Below, piece by piece: positions 20,972 through 28,900 of a DNA stretch of 64,000 nt. The position numbers and the translations under genes are program-made. Origin of the DNA: Actibacterium sp. GTDB taxonomy: Bacteria; Pseudomonadota; Alphaproteobacteria; Rhodobacterales; Rhodobacteraceae. The notes below the pieces were generated by a model, which worked only from the letters and a program-made list of their open reading frames with translations, was not told where the DNA came from and made no database searches. Each line of letters opens with the position of its first letter. Position 1 is the stretch's first letter. The stretch lies in the NCBI GenBank assembly GCA_016278325.1, contig JADQCB010000001.1, positions 1 through 64,000 of the forward strand, in the 5' to 3' direction.

Positions 20972-21472
20972 TCAGTCCCCGGCCAGCCACTTGTACATGA
21001 CCAGCGCATCGACAAGCCCGGCCTCGGGATGCCGGAAAGCACACGGCAGCCGGCCGACCACGTCGAATCCCATCCGCCTCCACAGCGCGATCGCGGTCTC
21101 GTTGGTCGCGACGACAAGGTTGAACTGCATGGCGAGATAACCCAGAGCCAGCGCCCGCTCCTGCGAATGGGCGCACATCGCCGCGGCCACCCCCTGCCCG
21201 CGCGCGCGCTCGGCGACCATGTAGCCGCAATTGCACACATGCTCTCCGCCGCCGCCCTGATTGGTCTTGATATAATAGGTGCCCAGCACAGCGCCGTCCC
21301 TTTCGGCAAGCCAGCATTCGCGCGGGGCGTCCAGCCAGATGCGGCGGGCATCCGCGCGCGTGCAATCGGGCGCAAGCGCATAGGTGTCTCCGGCGCGAAC
21401 GACCTGCCGGAAGATCGGCCACAGGTCGGACAGATCCGCCTCGGTGGCGCGACGGATGTGCAATCGGCTCAC
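20972..21472 (-). CDS. GNAT family N-acetyltransferase
   Basis: 166 aa. A single GNAT domain: the N-terminal LHIRRATEADLSDLWPIF, central GTYYIKTNQ, and the acetyl-CoA loop VAERARGQGVAAAMCAHSQERA (Q/R-x-x-G-x-G/A). It ends with NETAIALWRRMGFDVVGRLPCAFRHPEAGLVDALVMYK. This ending resembles GNATs that acetylate small amines or antibiotics; the substrate is unknown. The start is a GTG overlapping the mrp stop (GTGA), so it is coupled to mrp. A much longer same-frame extension upstream is antisense/shadow of mrp. Confidence 0.85.
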   Translation of the reverse strand: MSRLHIRRATEADLSDLWPIFRQVVRAGDTYALAPDCTRADARRIWLDAPRECWLAERDGAVLGTYYIKTNQGGGGEHVCNCGYMVAERARGQGVAAAMCAHSQERALALGYLAMQFNLVVATNETAIALWRRMGFDVVGRLPCAFRHPEAGLVDALVMYKWLAGD

Positions 21473-22557
21473 GCCATGCCCCCGCCGATCAGCCTTGCGG
21501 CCAGTTGCGCATAGGCCTCGGCCGCCGGCCCGTCCCCCAGCGCCGCGGGCGTGCCGGCATCGCTCGCCTCGCGCACCTCCAGGGCCAGCGGCAACTCGCC
21601 CAGGAAGGGCACGCCGATCTTCTCGGCCTCGGCGCGAACCCCGCCATGCCCGAAGATATGGGTTTGGCTGCCGCAATCGGGACAGACAAAGACGGACATG
21701 TTCTCGATCAGCCCGAGAACGGGTTTTTCGAGCTTCTCGAACATGGCGATGGCGCGGCGCGCGTCGATCAGGGCCACGTCCTGCGGGGTCGAGACGATCA
21801 GCGCGCCGGTCAGGTCGGTCTTCTGGCACAGCGAAAGCTGCACGTCCCCGGTGCCCGGTGGCAGATCGACGATCAGCACGTCAAGCTCGCCCCAGGCGAC
21901 CTGGGTCAGCATCTGCTGCAACGCGCCCATCAGCATCGGACCGCGCCAGATCACGGCCTGGTCGGGATCGACCATCAGACCGATCGACATCACCGTGACC
22001 CCGTGGGCCTGTAGCGGAACGATGGTCTTGCCATCCGGCGAGGCCGGCTTTTTCGACACGCCCATCATCTGCGGAAGCGACGGCCCGTGAATGTCGGCGT
22101 CCAGCAACCCCACGCGGCGCCCCTGTTTCGCCAGGGCCACCGCGAGGTTCGAGGACACGGTGGATTTCCCGACGCCGCCCTTGCCGCTTGCCACGGCAAT
22201 AATCCGGTCGACACCGGCGATGCGCACCGGTCCGCCGGGCTTGGGATGGCCGCCGATCTTCAGGCTCGGCGCCTCTTTACGCGGCTCATTTCGCGGCGCG
22301 GGGGCGCCGCCGCCATGGGCGGTCATCACGACCGAAACCGTGTCCACCCCGTCGAGCTGCAACACCGCCTCTTCCGCCGCGGCGCGGACCGGCTCCATCC
22401 GGCCTGCCTCGGCGGCGTCGGCGACCTCCAGCACGAATCGCACCCGCGCGCCGTCGATGCTCAGCGCCCGGACCATGTCTTGTGACACAATATCGCCACC
22501 ATCCGGCAGGACAATGCGGCGCAACCTGTCAAGAATGACGTTACGGGATGCAGGCAT
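21469..22557 (-). CDS. mrp: Mrp/ApbC family Fe-S cluster carrier ATPase
   Basis: 362 aa. An N-terminal MIP18-like (DUF59) domain (residues 1-80) is followed by a P-loop ATPase. The deviant Walker A is VASGKGGVGKSTVS (about 122-135), with DADIHGPSLPQMMG, DLPPGTGDVQLS and the cluster-binding CPDC (Cys292 and Cys295). It carries and delivers Fe-S clusters in the cytosol. GGAG lies seven bases before the ATG. The open frame upstream to 23028 is not coding. The 5' region carries a small CCCCCG/CGGGGG hairpin at 22592-22608. Confidence 0.95.
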   Translation of the reverse strand: MPASRNVILDRLRRIVLPDGGDIVSQDMVRALSIDGARVRFVLEVADAAEAGRMEPVRAAAEEAVLQLDGVDTVSVVMTAHGGGAPAPRNEPRKEAPSLKIGGHPKPGGPVRIAGVDRIIAVASGKGGVGKSTVSSNLAVALAKQGRRVGLLDADIHGPSLPQMMGVSKKPASPDGKTIVPLQAHGVTVMSIGLMVDPDQAVIWRGPMLMGALQQMLTQVAWGELDVLIVDLPPGTGDVQLSLCQKTDLTGALIVSTPQDVALIDARRAIAMFEKLEKPVLGLIENMSVFVCPDCGSQTHIFGHGGVRAEAEKIGVPFLGELPLALEVREASDAGTPAALGDGPAAEAYAQLAARLIGGGMA

Positions 22558-22672
22558 GATGAAACTCCGATTGTTGTGCCTCCAACATGGTCCCCCGTCG
22601 CGCGGGGGCAAGGGCGAACTCAGATCGCTCAAAGCATAGGCGAGGCGCTCAAAAAATACGTCAGCACCACTT

Positions 22673-22687
22673 ATGCAAATGCTGCAT
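22673..22687. promoter_or_regulatory. Inverted repeat upstream of the DUF1127 gene
   Basis: ATGCA and TGCAT flank AATGC, immediately upstream of the promoter-like element of the DUF1127 gene and in the divergent region shared with mrp. It is a possible operator. Confidence 0.3.
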
Positions 22688-22709
22688 GGCAGAATTGCCC
22701 ATTCGTCCA

Positions 22710-22737
22710 TTGTGCGTCCGCAGCATCGGCGTATGTA
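22710..22737 (+). promoter_or_regulatory. Candidate promoter of the DUF1127/sRNA unit
   Basis: TTGTGC, a 16-base spacer and TATGTA stand about 70 bases before the DUF1127 ATG. The homologous locus in Rhodobacter sphaeroides is driven by RpoHI/RpoHII stress sigma factors. The sigma class here cannot be told by eye. Confidence 0.35.
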
Positions 22738-22805
22738 TTGCCTCAACAGCGCGCGTTTACGAACAGAAACGAAAGCGCCACGCAAGACAGAAGTGAGACG
22801 TTCAA

Positions 22806-23021
22806 ATGGCACATGCACAGGATATCCGCATCGCCCGGCCCGCATTCGGCGCATGGCTGCGCGAGTCGGCCCAGACCATCCGCGCGCAGTTTGCGCAACG
22901 CAGGCTTTATCGCAAGACGCTGGCCGAGTTGCAGGCGCTCGATAATCGCGATCTCGCCGATATCGGCCTGAATCGCTCGATGATTCGCCGGGTCGCCCAT
23001 GAGGCCGCCTACGGCAAGTAA
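22806..23021 (+). CDS. ccaF1: DUF1127 protein, CcaF1-like RNA-binding protein
   Basis: 71 aa, highly basic. The C-terminal DUF1127 motif is LAELQALDNRDLADIGLNRSMIRRVAHEAAYGK. In R. sphaeroides the 71-residue DUF1127 protein CcaF1 is encoded directly before the CcsR sRNAs, binds RNA and takes part in maturing those sRNAs. Same size, same motif and the same arrangement with anti-Shine-Dalgarno hairpins 12 bases downstream make this the likely counterpart. The ribosome site is weak. The start was chosen as the only ATG giving the full motif. Confidence 0.85.
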   Translation: MAHAQDIRIARPAFGAWLRESAQTIRAQFAQRRLYRKTLAELQALDNRDLADIGLNRSMIRRVAHEAAYGK

Positions 23022-23032
23022 GGAACACGGAT

Positions 23033-23105
23033 CAGAAAGCCCCCTCCTCCTCCCAGGGCTTTCTGCTTTACGCGGCGGCATCTTCCTCCTCCCTGATGCC
23101 GTCGC
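23033..23105 (+). ncRNA. Cuckoo/CcsR-like sRNA unit 1 (double hairpin)
   Basis: Hairpin 1 (23033-23065) has a perfect 10-bp stem, CAGAAAGCCC with GGGCTTTCTG, and a loop CCTCCTCCTCCCA. Six bases later hairpin 2 (23072-23105) has an 11-bp stem with one G-U pair and loop TTCCTCCTCCCT. The loops expose CCUCC, complementary to Shine-Dalgarno sequences. Two adjacent stem-loops with CCUCCUCCC loops are the hallmark of the cuckoo RNA family of Rhodobacterales. Confidence 0.85.
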
Positions 23106-23139
23106 GCGCTACACCGGGGCCGCAATGGCTTCGGACCGA

Positions 23140-23221
23140 GATGCGGCAAGGTCTCCTCCTCCTCCCTGAGGCCCCCGCATCCACAGACCGGCAGCGCCCT
23201 CCTCCTCCCTGGCGCTGCCGG
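23140..23221 (+). ncRNA. Cuckoo/CcsR-like sRNA unit 2 (double hairpin)
   Basis: Hairpin 3 (23140-23181) has outer stem GATGCGG/CCGCATC, an inner 6-bp stem and loop CTCCTCCTCCCT. Six bases later hairpin 4 (23188-23221) is a perfect 11-bp stem CCGGCAGCGCC/GGCGCTGCCGG with the same loop. The unit is separated from unit 1 by 34 bases and from unit 3 by 46 bases. Both linkers contain ACCGGGGC, which may mark a common processing context. Confidence 0.83.
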
Positions 23222-23267
23222 CCGACATAACCGGGGCCCGGTGCATCGCACCCCGCCCCACCGGAAT

Positions 23268-23346
23268 ACGCCGGTCTTCCTCCTCCTCCCTGAGGGCCGG
23301 CGTTGGCAAGAACGGCGGCGCCCTCCTCCTCCCTGGCGTCGCCGTT
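23268..23346 (+). ncRNA. Cuckoo/CcsR-like sRNA unit 3 (double hairpin)
   Basis: Hairpin 5 (23268-23303) pairs ACGCCGG with CCGGCGT, extended by G-U pairs, and carries the loop CCTCCTCCTCCCTG. Seven bases later hairpin 6 (23311-23346) has a 12-bp stem AACGGCGGCGCC/GGCGTCGCCGTT with one G-U pair and loop CTCCTCCTCCCT. It is the last unit of the array. Confidence 0.83.
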
Positions 23347-23349
23347 TTT
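23311..23349 (+). terminator. Rho-independent terminator formed by the last sRNA hairpin
   Basis: The 12-bp stem of hairpin 6 runs straight into TTTTT (23345-23349), and a second T-run follows at 23354-23358. The terminator would end the DUF1127-sRNA transcript. Confidence 0.75.
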
Positions 23350-23594
23350 CGTATTTTTCCGCAGCCCGGAAAAGACCGCCTTCGCGTGATCGGGCGCGAT
23401 CTTGCAGCGGGCAGGCCACGCTTCGAGAAACCGGCCACAAATCATCCCGCCACCGCCGCCCTTGGCATCGTGACATGGCCGTGACGGCCGCAGGCATGTG
23501 CCATCGCCCGGCGAACCGGGGATCACGCCGGTGTCTGGACTCCGCCCGGCCGAAAGGTCAGGGTCGCATCACCCCCGGATGCGGAGCCTGCGCA
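23350..23594. other. Intergenic stretch before mazG, no gene seen
   Basis: These 245 bases follow the sRNA terminator. Frames crossing it and the hairpin array give low-complexity peptides without a ribosome site. Only a small GGCCGTGACGGCC stem near 23475 stands out. The mazG promoter should lie here but is not obvious. Confidence 0.4.
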
Positions 23595-24416
23595 ATGCCC
23601 GATGACAGCATGATCCACGACCCAAGCGGCGGCATCGCCCGCCTGCTGGCGATCATGCGCCGCCTGCGCGATCCCGACAGCGGTTGCCCCTGGGATATCG
23701 AGCAGGATTTCGCCTCGATCGCGCCCTACACGATCGAGGAAGCCTACGAGGTGGCCGATGCCATCGAACGGCAGGCCTGGGACGAGCTGGAAGCAGAGCT
23801 GGGCGATTTGCTGCTGCAAACCGTCTATCACGCTCAGATGGGCGCCGAGGCGGGCCTTTTCGACTTTGACAGCGTGGCCAAGGCGATTTCCGACAAGATG
23901 GTGGCGCGTCATCCGCATGTGTTCGGCGCGCAGGACCGCGACAAGTCGGCCGCGCAACAGGCCCGCGACTGGGAGGCGATCAAGGCCGCCGAACGCGCGC
24001 GCAAGGCGCAGCGCGGAACACTGGATGGCGTGGCGCTCCACCTGCCCGCGCTGACGCGGGCGGTGAAGCTGCAAAAACGCGCGGCCCGCGTGGGTTTCGA
24101 CTGGCCGCACAGCGCCCAGGTGATCGACAAGATCGTCGAAGAGGCGCGCGAACTGGAAGAGGCCCACGCGACCCAGAGCATGGCAGAGGTGAAAGAGGAA
24201 TTCGGCGACCTGCTTTTCGTCATCGCCAATCTCGCGCGGCATCTGAAGCTGGACCCGGAAGAGGCGCTGCGCGCCGCCAACGCCAAATTCACGCGCCGTT
24301 TCAATGCGGTGGAAGCGGCGCTTGAAGACCGTGGCAGGCGCCCCGAAGACAGCGACCTGGCGGAAATGGACGCGCTGTGGGACGCGGTGAAAGCGGCGGA
24401 GAAAGATGGAAGGTAA
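23595..24416 (+). CDS. mazG: Nucleoside triphosphate pyrophosphohydrolase MazG
   Basis: 273 aa. Hydrolyses (d)NTPs to monophosphate and pyrophosphate. Two MazG repeats are present: the N-terminal one with LRDPDSGCPWD, YTIEEAYEVADAIE and ELEAELGDLLLQTVYHA, and the C-terminal one with VGFDWPHSAQVIDKIVEEARELEEA and VKEEFGDLLFVIANLARH. The EExxE and ExxD metal-binding sets are intact in both. The start at MPDDSM has GGAG eight bases upstream; MIHDP, five codons on, is possible. Length matches the two-domain E. coli type. Confidence 0.94.
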   Translation: MPDDSMIHDPSGGIARLLAIMRRLRDPDSGCPWDIEQDFASIAPYTIEEAYEVADAIERQAWDELEAELGDLLLQTVYHAQMGAEAGLFDFDSVAKAISDKMVARHPHVFGAQDRDKSAAQQARDWEAIKAAERARKAQRGTLDGVALHLPALTRAVKLQKRAARVGFDWPHSAQVIDKIVEEARELEEAHATQSMAEVKEEFGDLLFVIANLARHLKLDPEEALRAANAKFTRRFNAVEAALEDRGRRPEDSDLAEMDALWDAVKAAEKDGR

Positions 24417-24438
24417 TCCCGACAAAACAATTCAGGTA

Positions 24439-24467
24439 TTGACCCGATAAAAAGACTCGGATTTAAC
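24439..24467 (+). promoter_or_regulatory. Promoter of the iron-binding-protein gene
   Basis: TTGACC and TTTAAC are separated by exactly 17 bases, 31 bases before the ATG. It is the clearest housekeeping-type promoter in this part of the window. No convincing iron-response box overlaps it. Confidence 0.6.
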
Positions 24468-24497
24468 CGGCCGCATCGAGTGAACAGGAGTCGATAC

Positions 24498-25508
24498 ATG
24501 ATAAGCAACCTTCGAATCGCGACCCTGGCGCTGGCCGGGATCTCCCTTGCCGGACCCGCGCTGGCCGAGGTCAACATCTATTCGCAACGCCAGCCGCAAT
24601 TGCTGGCCCCGATCACCGAGGCATTCACCGAAACGACGGGGATCGACGTGAATGTCGCCTATCTGCCCGAAGGCCTGACCGAGCGGTTGCTGGCCGAAGG
24701 CGATCGCAGCCCGGCGGATATCATCATGACGGTCGATATCGCCCGCATCTCCCGCGCGGTCGAGGCCGGAGTCACCCAACCGGTGAACAGCGATGCGCTG
24801 ACGGAAAACATCCCCGCCGCGTTCCGCGATCCGGGCAACGAGTGGTTCGGCGTCACCACCCGGGCGCGGATCGTCTATGCCAGCAAGACACGGGTTCCCG
24901 ACGGCGCGGTGACGACCTATGAAGACCTCGCCGACCCGAAATGGCGCGGCCGGATCTGCACCCGCTCGGGCACCCATCCCTATAACCTGGCGCTGATGTC
25001 GGCGATGATCGTGCATCACGGCGCGGAATACGCCAAGGACTGGGCCGCCGGTCTCAAGGCAAACCTGGCACGCAAACCGCAGGGCAACGACCGCGCCCAG
25101 GTCAAGGCGATCTGGGCGGGCGAATGCGATATCAGCCTCGGCAACACCTATTACATGGGCGAGATGCTGGAGGATCCGGAACAGGCCGAATGGGCCAAAT
25201 CGGTGCGCATCGAGTTCCCCGAGTTCGAGAATGGCGGCACGCACATGAATATCTCGGCGGTGGCCATGACCGCTGCCGCGCCGCATCCCGAGGATGCGAA
25301 ACGGTTCATGGAATTCCTCGTCTCGCCCGAGGCGCAGGAGGTCTATGCCGAGGCCAACTATGAATTCCCGGTGCGCCCGGGTGTTCCGCGCTCCGATCTC
25401 GTGGCGTCCTGGGGCGCGTTCACGCCCGACGACGTGAACATGATGGACCTGGCCGAGCAGCGCCCGGTTGCGCTGCGCCTGATGGAAGAGGTCGGTTTCG
25501 ACGGCTGA
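24498..25508 (+). CDS. Periplasmic iron(III)-binding protein of an ABC transporter (FbpA/FutA type)
   Basis: 336 aa. The signal peptide is about residues 1-24 (LRIATLALAGISLAGPALA, cleavage before EVNIYS). The mature N-terminus EVNIYSQRQPQLLAPITEAFTETTGIDV is typical of ferric-iron-binding proteins, and GNTYYMGEM supplies the tyrosine pair used for Fe(III) coordination in FbpA/FutA. The start ATG has AGGAG seven bases upstream; a GTG at 24480 lies before that ribosome site. No permease or ATPase gene adjoins it, and a terminator follows, so it is an orphan binding protein here. Confidence 0.9.
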   Translation: MISNLRIATLALAGISLAGPALAEVNIYSQRQPQLLAPITEAFTETTGIDVNVAYLPEGLTERLLAEGDRSPADIIMTVDIARISRAVEAGVTQPVNSDALTENIPAAFRDPGNEWFGVTTRARIVYASKTRVPDGAVTTYEDLADPKWRGRICTRSGTHPYNLALMSAMIVHHGAEYAKDWAAGLKANLARKPQGNDRAQVKAIWAGECDISLGNTYYMGEMLEDPEQAEWAKSVRIEFPEFENGGTHMNISAVAMTAAAPHPEDAKRFMEFLVSPEAQEVYAEANYEFPVRPGVPRSDLVASWGAFTPDDVNMMDLAEQRPVALRLMEEVGFDG

Positions 25509-25528
25509 TCCCCGCCGGGCCGACAGGG

Positions 25529-25553
25529 GGGCGCTGGACAATCTCCGGCGCCC
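25529..25553 (+). terminator. Terminator after the iron-binding-protein gene
   Basis: GGGCGCTGGA pairs with TCCGGCGCCC over 10 bp (one U-G pair) with a five-base loop, then CTTGCC. It lies 20 bases after the stop. Confidence 0.6.
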
Positions 25554-25588
25554 TTGCCAGTCTCCGCCGCAACGCGCAGGAGACGGCG

Positions 25589-25789
25589 ATGCCACCCCCC
25601 CGAAGGATCATCCTCGACAGCGGCCCGGTCCGGGATCACCCGGTGGCGATCCTGCCGGCGCGGGGCGGGCCGCAGCGGGCACGGATCCCGCAAATCACCA
25701 TCTTCAGCGGAATCGCGCTGCTGGCTGGCGCCCGGATCGGCCTTCGGCCCGTCGCGGGGCAGCATGCCGAAAGGCGGGCCCGGCGATGA
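25589..25789 (+). CDS. Small basic hypothetical protein coupled to a GNAT gene
   Basis: 66 aa, not recognised. It is strongly basic (many Arg) with one moderately hydrophobic stretch (ITIFSGIALLAGARIGL, residues about 36-52). Support for it being real: AGGAG six bases before the ATG and a four-base overlap (ATGA) of its stop with the start of the following acetyltransferase. Against: no recognisable family and GC-rich DNA in which spurious frames are common. If real it could be a membrane-anchored microprotein or simply a translational leader. Confidence 0.5.
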   Translation: MPPPRRIILDSGPVRDHPVAILPARGGPQRARIPQITIFSGIALLAGARIGLRPVAGQHAERRARR

Positions 25790-26232
25790 GCCTTCTGACC
25801 CTTGCCGCACGCGACGACATCGCGCCCCTGCTGCCGCTGGTCGCGGCCAGCCATGCCGGGCTGGGCCTGTCCACCACCGAGGACGAACGCCGCGCCGCGC
25901 TGGAGGCGCTGCACGATCAGGACATCCAGGCCGCGATCTGGCTGATCGGGCCGCGCCGCGCGCCTGTCGGCTATGTCGCCGTCAGTTTCGGTTTCTCGCT
26001 GGCGCGCGGAGGGCGCGAGGCCACGATCGACGAGATCTTCGTGCGGCAGGCGGTGCGCGGGCGCGGCATGGGCAGCCAGGCGCTGCACCTGCTGCTGCCG
26101 ATGCTGCGCGAGATGGGGGTGCGGGCGGTGCATGTGACCCTGCCCCATGCCACGCCGCGGGCGCTGGCGCTGCTCGAACGCGCCGGTTTCGCCCCGCGCA
26201 GGGATGCCGATCAATTGTCGCGCCCGCTGTGA
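25786..26232 (+). CDS. GNAT family N-acetyltransferase
   Basis: 148 aa, compact GNAT domain. The N-terminal LTLAARDDIAPLLPLVAASHAG is followed by VGYVAVSFGFSLARGGREATIDEIFV, the acetyl-CoA-binding VRGRGMGSQAL, and the C-terminal ALALLERAGFAPRRDADQLSRPL. The substrate is unknown. Its start overlaps the stop of the 66-residue ORF, so it probably depends on that gene for translation. It lies 52 bases upstream of selO on the same strand and may be in its operon. Confidence 0.85.
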   Translation: MSLLTLAARDDIAPLLPLVAASHAGLGLSTTEDERRAALEALHDQDIQAAIWLIGPRRAPVGYVAVSFGFSLARGGREATIDEIFVRQAVRGRGMGSQALHLLLPMLREMGVRAVHVTLPHATPRALALLERAGFAPRRDADQLSRPL

Positions 26233-26284
26233 CGGGGCTGGCATTCGGCCCCATGGAACCTAACTGTGAGTCAAAGGACGTTCC

Positions 26285-27718
26285 ATGAGCATCGCTTTCG
26301 ACAACAGCTATGCCCGCCTGCCCGGGCAATTCTATACCCGGATGCCGCCGACGCCGGTGCGTGCGCCGGCGCTGATCGCGTTGAACGCCGCCCTGGCGCG
26401 CGAGATCGGCATCGACCCGGACTATCTGCGCAGCGACGAAGGGCTGGCCATGCTGGCCGGAAACGCCGTGCCCGACGGGGCCGAACCGCTGGCCCAGGTC
26501 TATGCCGGGCACCAGTTCGGCGGCTGGTCGCCCCGGCTGGGCGACGGGCGCGCGATCCTGCTGGGCGAGGTGGTCGGCGCCGACCGGCGCCGCCGCGACA
26601 TCCAGCTCAAGGGCGCGGGGCCCACGCCCTATTCGCGCGCCGGCGACGGGCGTGCCTGGCTGGGGCCGGTCCTGCGCGAATACCTGGTCTCCGAGGCGAT
26701 GCACGCGATGGGCATTCCCACCACCCGCGCGCTGGCCGCGGTCAGCACGGGCGAGGACGTTCATCGCGAGGCGCGCTATCCCGGCGCGGTGCTGACCCGC
26801 GTCGCGGCCAGCCATATCCGCGTCGGCACCTTCCAGTATTTCGCCGCGCAGGGCGATGTCGCCGGGCTGCGCGCGCTTTGCGCACATGCCATCGCCCGCC
26901 ATTATCCCGAGGCCGAGGGCGCGATGGGGCTGCTGACGGGCGTCATCGCGGCCCAGGCCCGGCTGGTGGCGCAATGGATGGGGGTCGGTTTCATCCACGG
27001 GGTGATGAACACCGACAACATGAGCATCGCCGGCGAAACCATCGACTATGGCCCCTGCGCTTTCATGGATCGCTATCACCCGTCGACCGTCTTCAGTTCG
27101 ATCGACCAGTTCGGCCGCTATGCGTTCGACAAGCAGGCCGATATCGCGCTGTGGAACCTGGCGCAGCTGGCCTCCAGCCTGTTGCCGCTGATCGACCCCG
27201 ACGAGACCCGCGCGATCGACCGCGCGAGCGAGGCATTGCACGCCTTCCCCGATCTGTTCCGCGATGAATGGCTGGCCGTTTTCCGCGCCAAGATCGGCCT
27301 TTCCGGCGCCGAAGCGGACGATACCGCGCTGATTCACCAGCTTCTCGACCGGATGGCCACCACCGGGGCCGATTTCACCAACACCTTCCGGGCGCTTGGC
27401 GGGAATGCGGCGCGCGACCAGTTCGCCGACCCGGCCGCCTTCGACCAGTGGGAAACCGCCTGGCAGGCGCGGCTTGCGCGCGATGACCGGGCGCCCGACG
27501 CGAGAAAGGCCGCAATGGAGGCCGCGAACCCGGCCGTGATCCCGCGCAACCACCGGGTGGAAGAGGCGATCCGGGCCGGGCTGGCCGGCGATTTCGGCCT
27601 ATTCGAACGGCTGCTGGGAATCGTGACCCGACCCTTTGTCGAAACGCCGGAAAATTCCGCTTTCCGCCGCCCCCCGGCGCGCGGCGAGGAAGTGCGCCGG
27701 ACCTTTTGCGGAACCTGA
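26285..27718 (+). CDS. selO: Protein adenylyltransferase SelO (YdiU family)
   Basis: 477 aa pseudokinase. It transfers AMP from ATP to Ser, Thr or Tyr of target proteins in redox defence. Family motifs: [21 protein letters not shown] at the N-terminus, [82 protein letters not shown] (the metal-binding Asn and Asp), and a C-terminal region ending with Cys three residues from the end (FCGT). That terminal Cys is the position often occupied by selenocysteine or Cys in SelO. Length is normal. Confidence 0.95.
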   Translation: MSIAFDNSYARLPGQFYTRMPPTPVRAPALIALNAALAREIGIDPDYLRSDEGLAMLAGNAVPDGAEPLAQVYAGHQFGGWSPRLGDGRAILLGEVVGADRRRRDIQLKGAGPTPYSRAGDGRAWLGPVLREYLVSEAMHAMGIPTTRALAAVSTGEDVHREARYPGAVLTRVAASHIRVGTFQYFAAQGDVAGLRALCAHAIARHYPEAEGAMGLLTGVIAAQARLVAQWMGVGFIHGVMNTDNMSIAGETIDYGPCAFMDRYHPSTVFSSIDQFGRYAFDKQADIALWNLAQLASSLLPLIDPDETRAIDRASEALHAFPDLFRDEWLAVFRAKIGLSGAEADDTALIHQLLDRMATTGADFTNTFRALGGNAARDQFADPAAFDQWETAWQARLARDDRAPDARKAAMEAANPAVIPRNHRVEEAIRAGLAGDFGLFERLLGIVTRPFVETPENSAFRRPPARGEEVRRTFCGT

Positions 27719-27730
27719 AATCGCCGCGGC

Positions 27731-28627
27731 TCAGCCCGGCAGCCGCGGTCGCCGGTTGATCAGCACGATTCCCGTCGCCACCAGCGCCAGCGGCCCCAGG
27801 ATCGCCGGGCCGATCGGCTCGTCCAGGATCAGCCAGCCGAAACCGACGCCGAAGATCGGCGACAGGAAGCTGAAGCTGGCCACCCCGCCGGCGGGATAGA
27901 CCGTCAGCAGCCACAGCCAGAAGATGAATGCCGCGGTGACGATCACCACGGTCTGGAACGCCAGCCCCCACAGGTGAACCGGTTGCAGATCGCGCAGCAG
28001 CGGGCCGAAAAACGGTGCCAGCGTCAACAGGATCGGCGCCGAGACGGCCACCTGCCAGAACAGCTGAGTCTCAGGCGGCACACGGATCAGCGGCGTTGCC
28101 CGCGCGCAAAGCGCGATGCCGGCCCAGCCCAGGGCCGCGACCAGCGCGAACAGGTCGCCCGCCAGGCTGGCCTGCCCCGCGCCGCCACCGCGATCCGAGA
28201 TCGCCCAGGCCACGCCGGCGAAGGCCAGCACCAGCCCGACGCTCTTCTGCTGCGTGATCCGCTCGTCAGGCAGCAGGAAATGCCCCGCAAGCGTCAGCCA
28301 GACCGGCATCGAATAGAAGATGATCGAACTGCGCGTGACCGTGGTCAGGTCAAGCGCCATGAAAAGCCCGAGAAACTCGACCGAGAAGACAACGCCGATC
28401 AATACACCCGCCCCGATCGTTCCCGTCGCGAAATCCAGCCGCCGGCCCCGGATGCGCAGCCACAGCCAGATGCAGATCACCGCCCCGAGCGAGCGCAACC
28501 CGGCGAAGAACACCGGTTGCAGGCCCGCGTTCACCACCTTGATCACGACCTGGTTGAACCCCAGCAGCGCCGAGAACATCACCAGCGAAACCGCCCCGAA
28601 GGCGTCGACCCGATCCTTTCGCTGCAT
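27731..28627 (-). CDS. DMT superfamily (EamA) transporter
   Basis: 298 aa, ten predicted helices in two EamA repeats. The N-terminal repeat has SLVMFSALLGFNQVVIKVVNAGLQPVFFAGLRSLGA, and the second repeat ends with VASFSFLSPIFGVGFGWLILDEPIGPAILGPLALVATGIVLINRRP, the typical EamA finish. The export substrate is unknown. It is convergent with selO, only 12 bases between the stops. The 273-base region upstream, shared with fur (divergent), shows no clear operator. Confidence 0.88.
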   Translation of the reverse strand: MQRKDRVDAFGAVSLVMFSALLGFNQVVIKVVNAGLQPVFFAGLRSLGAVICIWLWLRIRGRRLDFATGTIGAGVLIGVVFSVEFLGLFMALDLTTVTRSSIIFYSMPVWLTLAGHFLLPDERITQQKSVGLVLAFAGVAWAISDRGGGAGQASLAGDLFALVAALGWAGIALCARATPLIRVPPETQLFWQVAVSAPILLTLAPFFGPLLRDLQPVHLWGLAFQTVVIVTAAFIFWLWLLTVYPAGGVASFSFLSPIFGVGFGWLILDEPIGPAILGPLALVATGIVLINRRPRLPG

Positions 28628-28900
28628 CGCTGCGCGTCCCCTCGCCCGTATCGCGGCGCAACCTTTCGACGCCCCGCCCGGGCTGTCAACCCGTGCCGGG
28701 GTTGCGCCATCCGAAACGATGGGGGTGCTTTTGTGCCGATCCCGTGAGCCCGATCAGGCGATCCGCGCAGGGTCGCCGCCTGCCTTCTTGCCCGGCGGCG
28801 GCCCGGCCGCGCGTCGCCCTGCCCGCGGCGCGATGATTTCCGGGTTTTCGCCGGGTGCATGGCAGGTTAGAACAGCGCAGGACACGGACGGGGCGCGGCC

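Noticed and set aside
23033-23346. Regularly spaced repeats resembling a CRISPR array
   Set aside because: The repeated unit is only the 9-12 base loop, each loop is flanked by its own complementary stem, and there are no constant 24-40 base repeats or cas genes.
23068-23526. Minus-strand reading frames through the hairpin array giving Gly/Arg-rich peptides
   Set aside because: They arise from translating the GGGAGGAGG loops, have no ribosome site and no family similarity.
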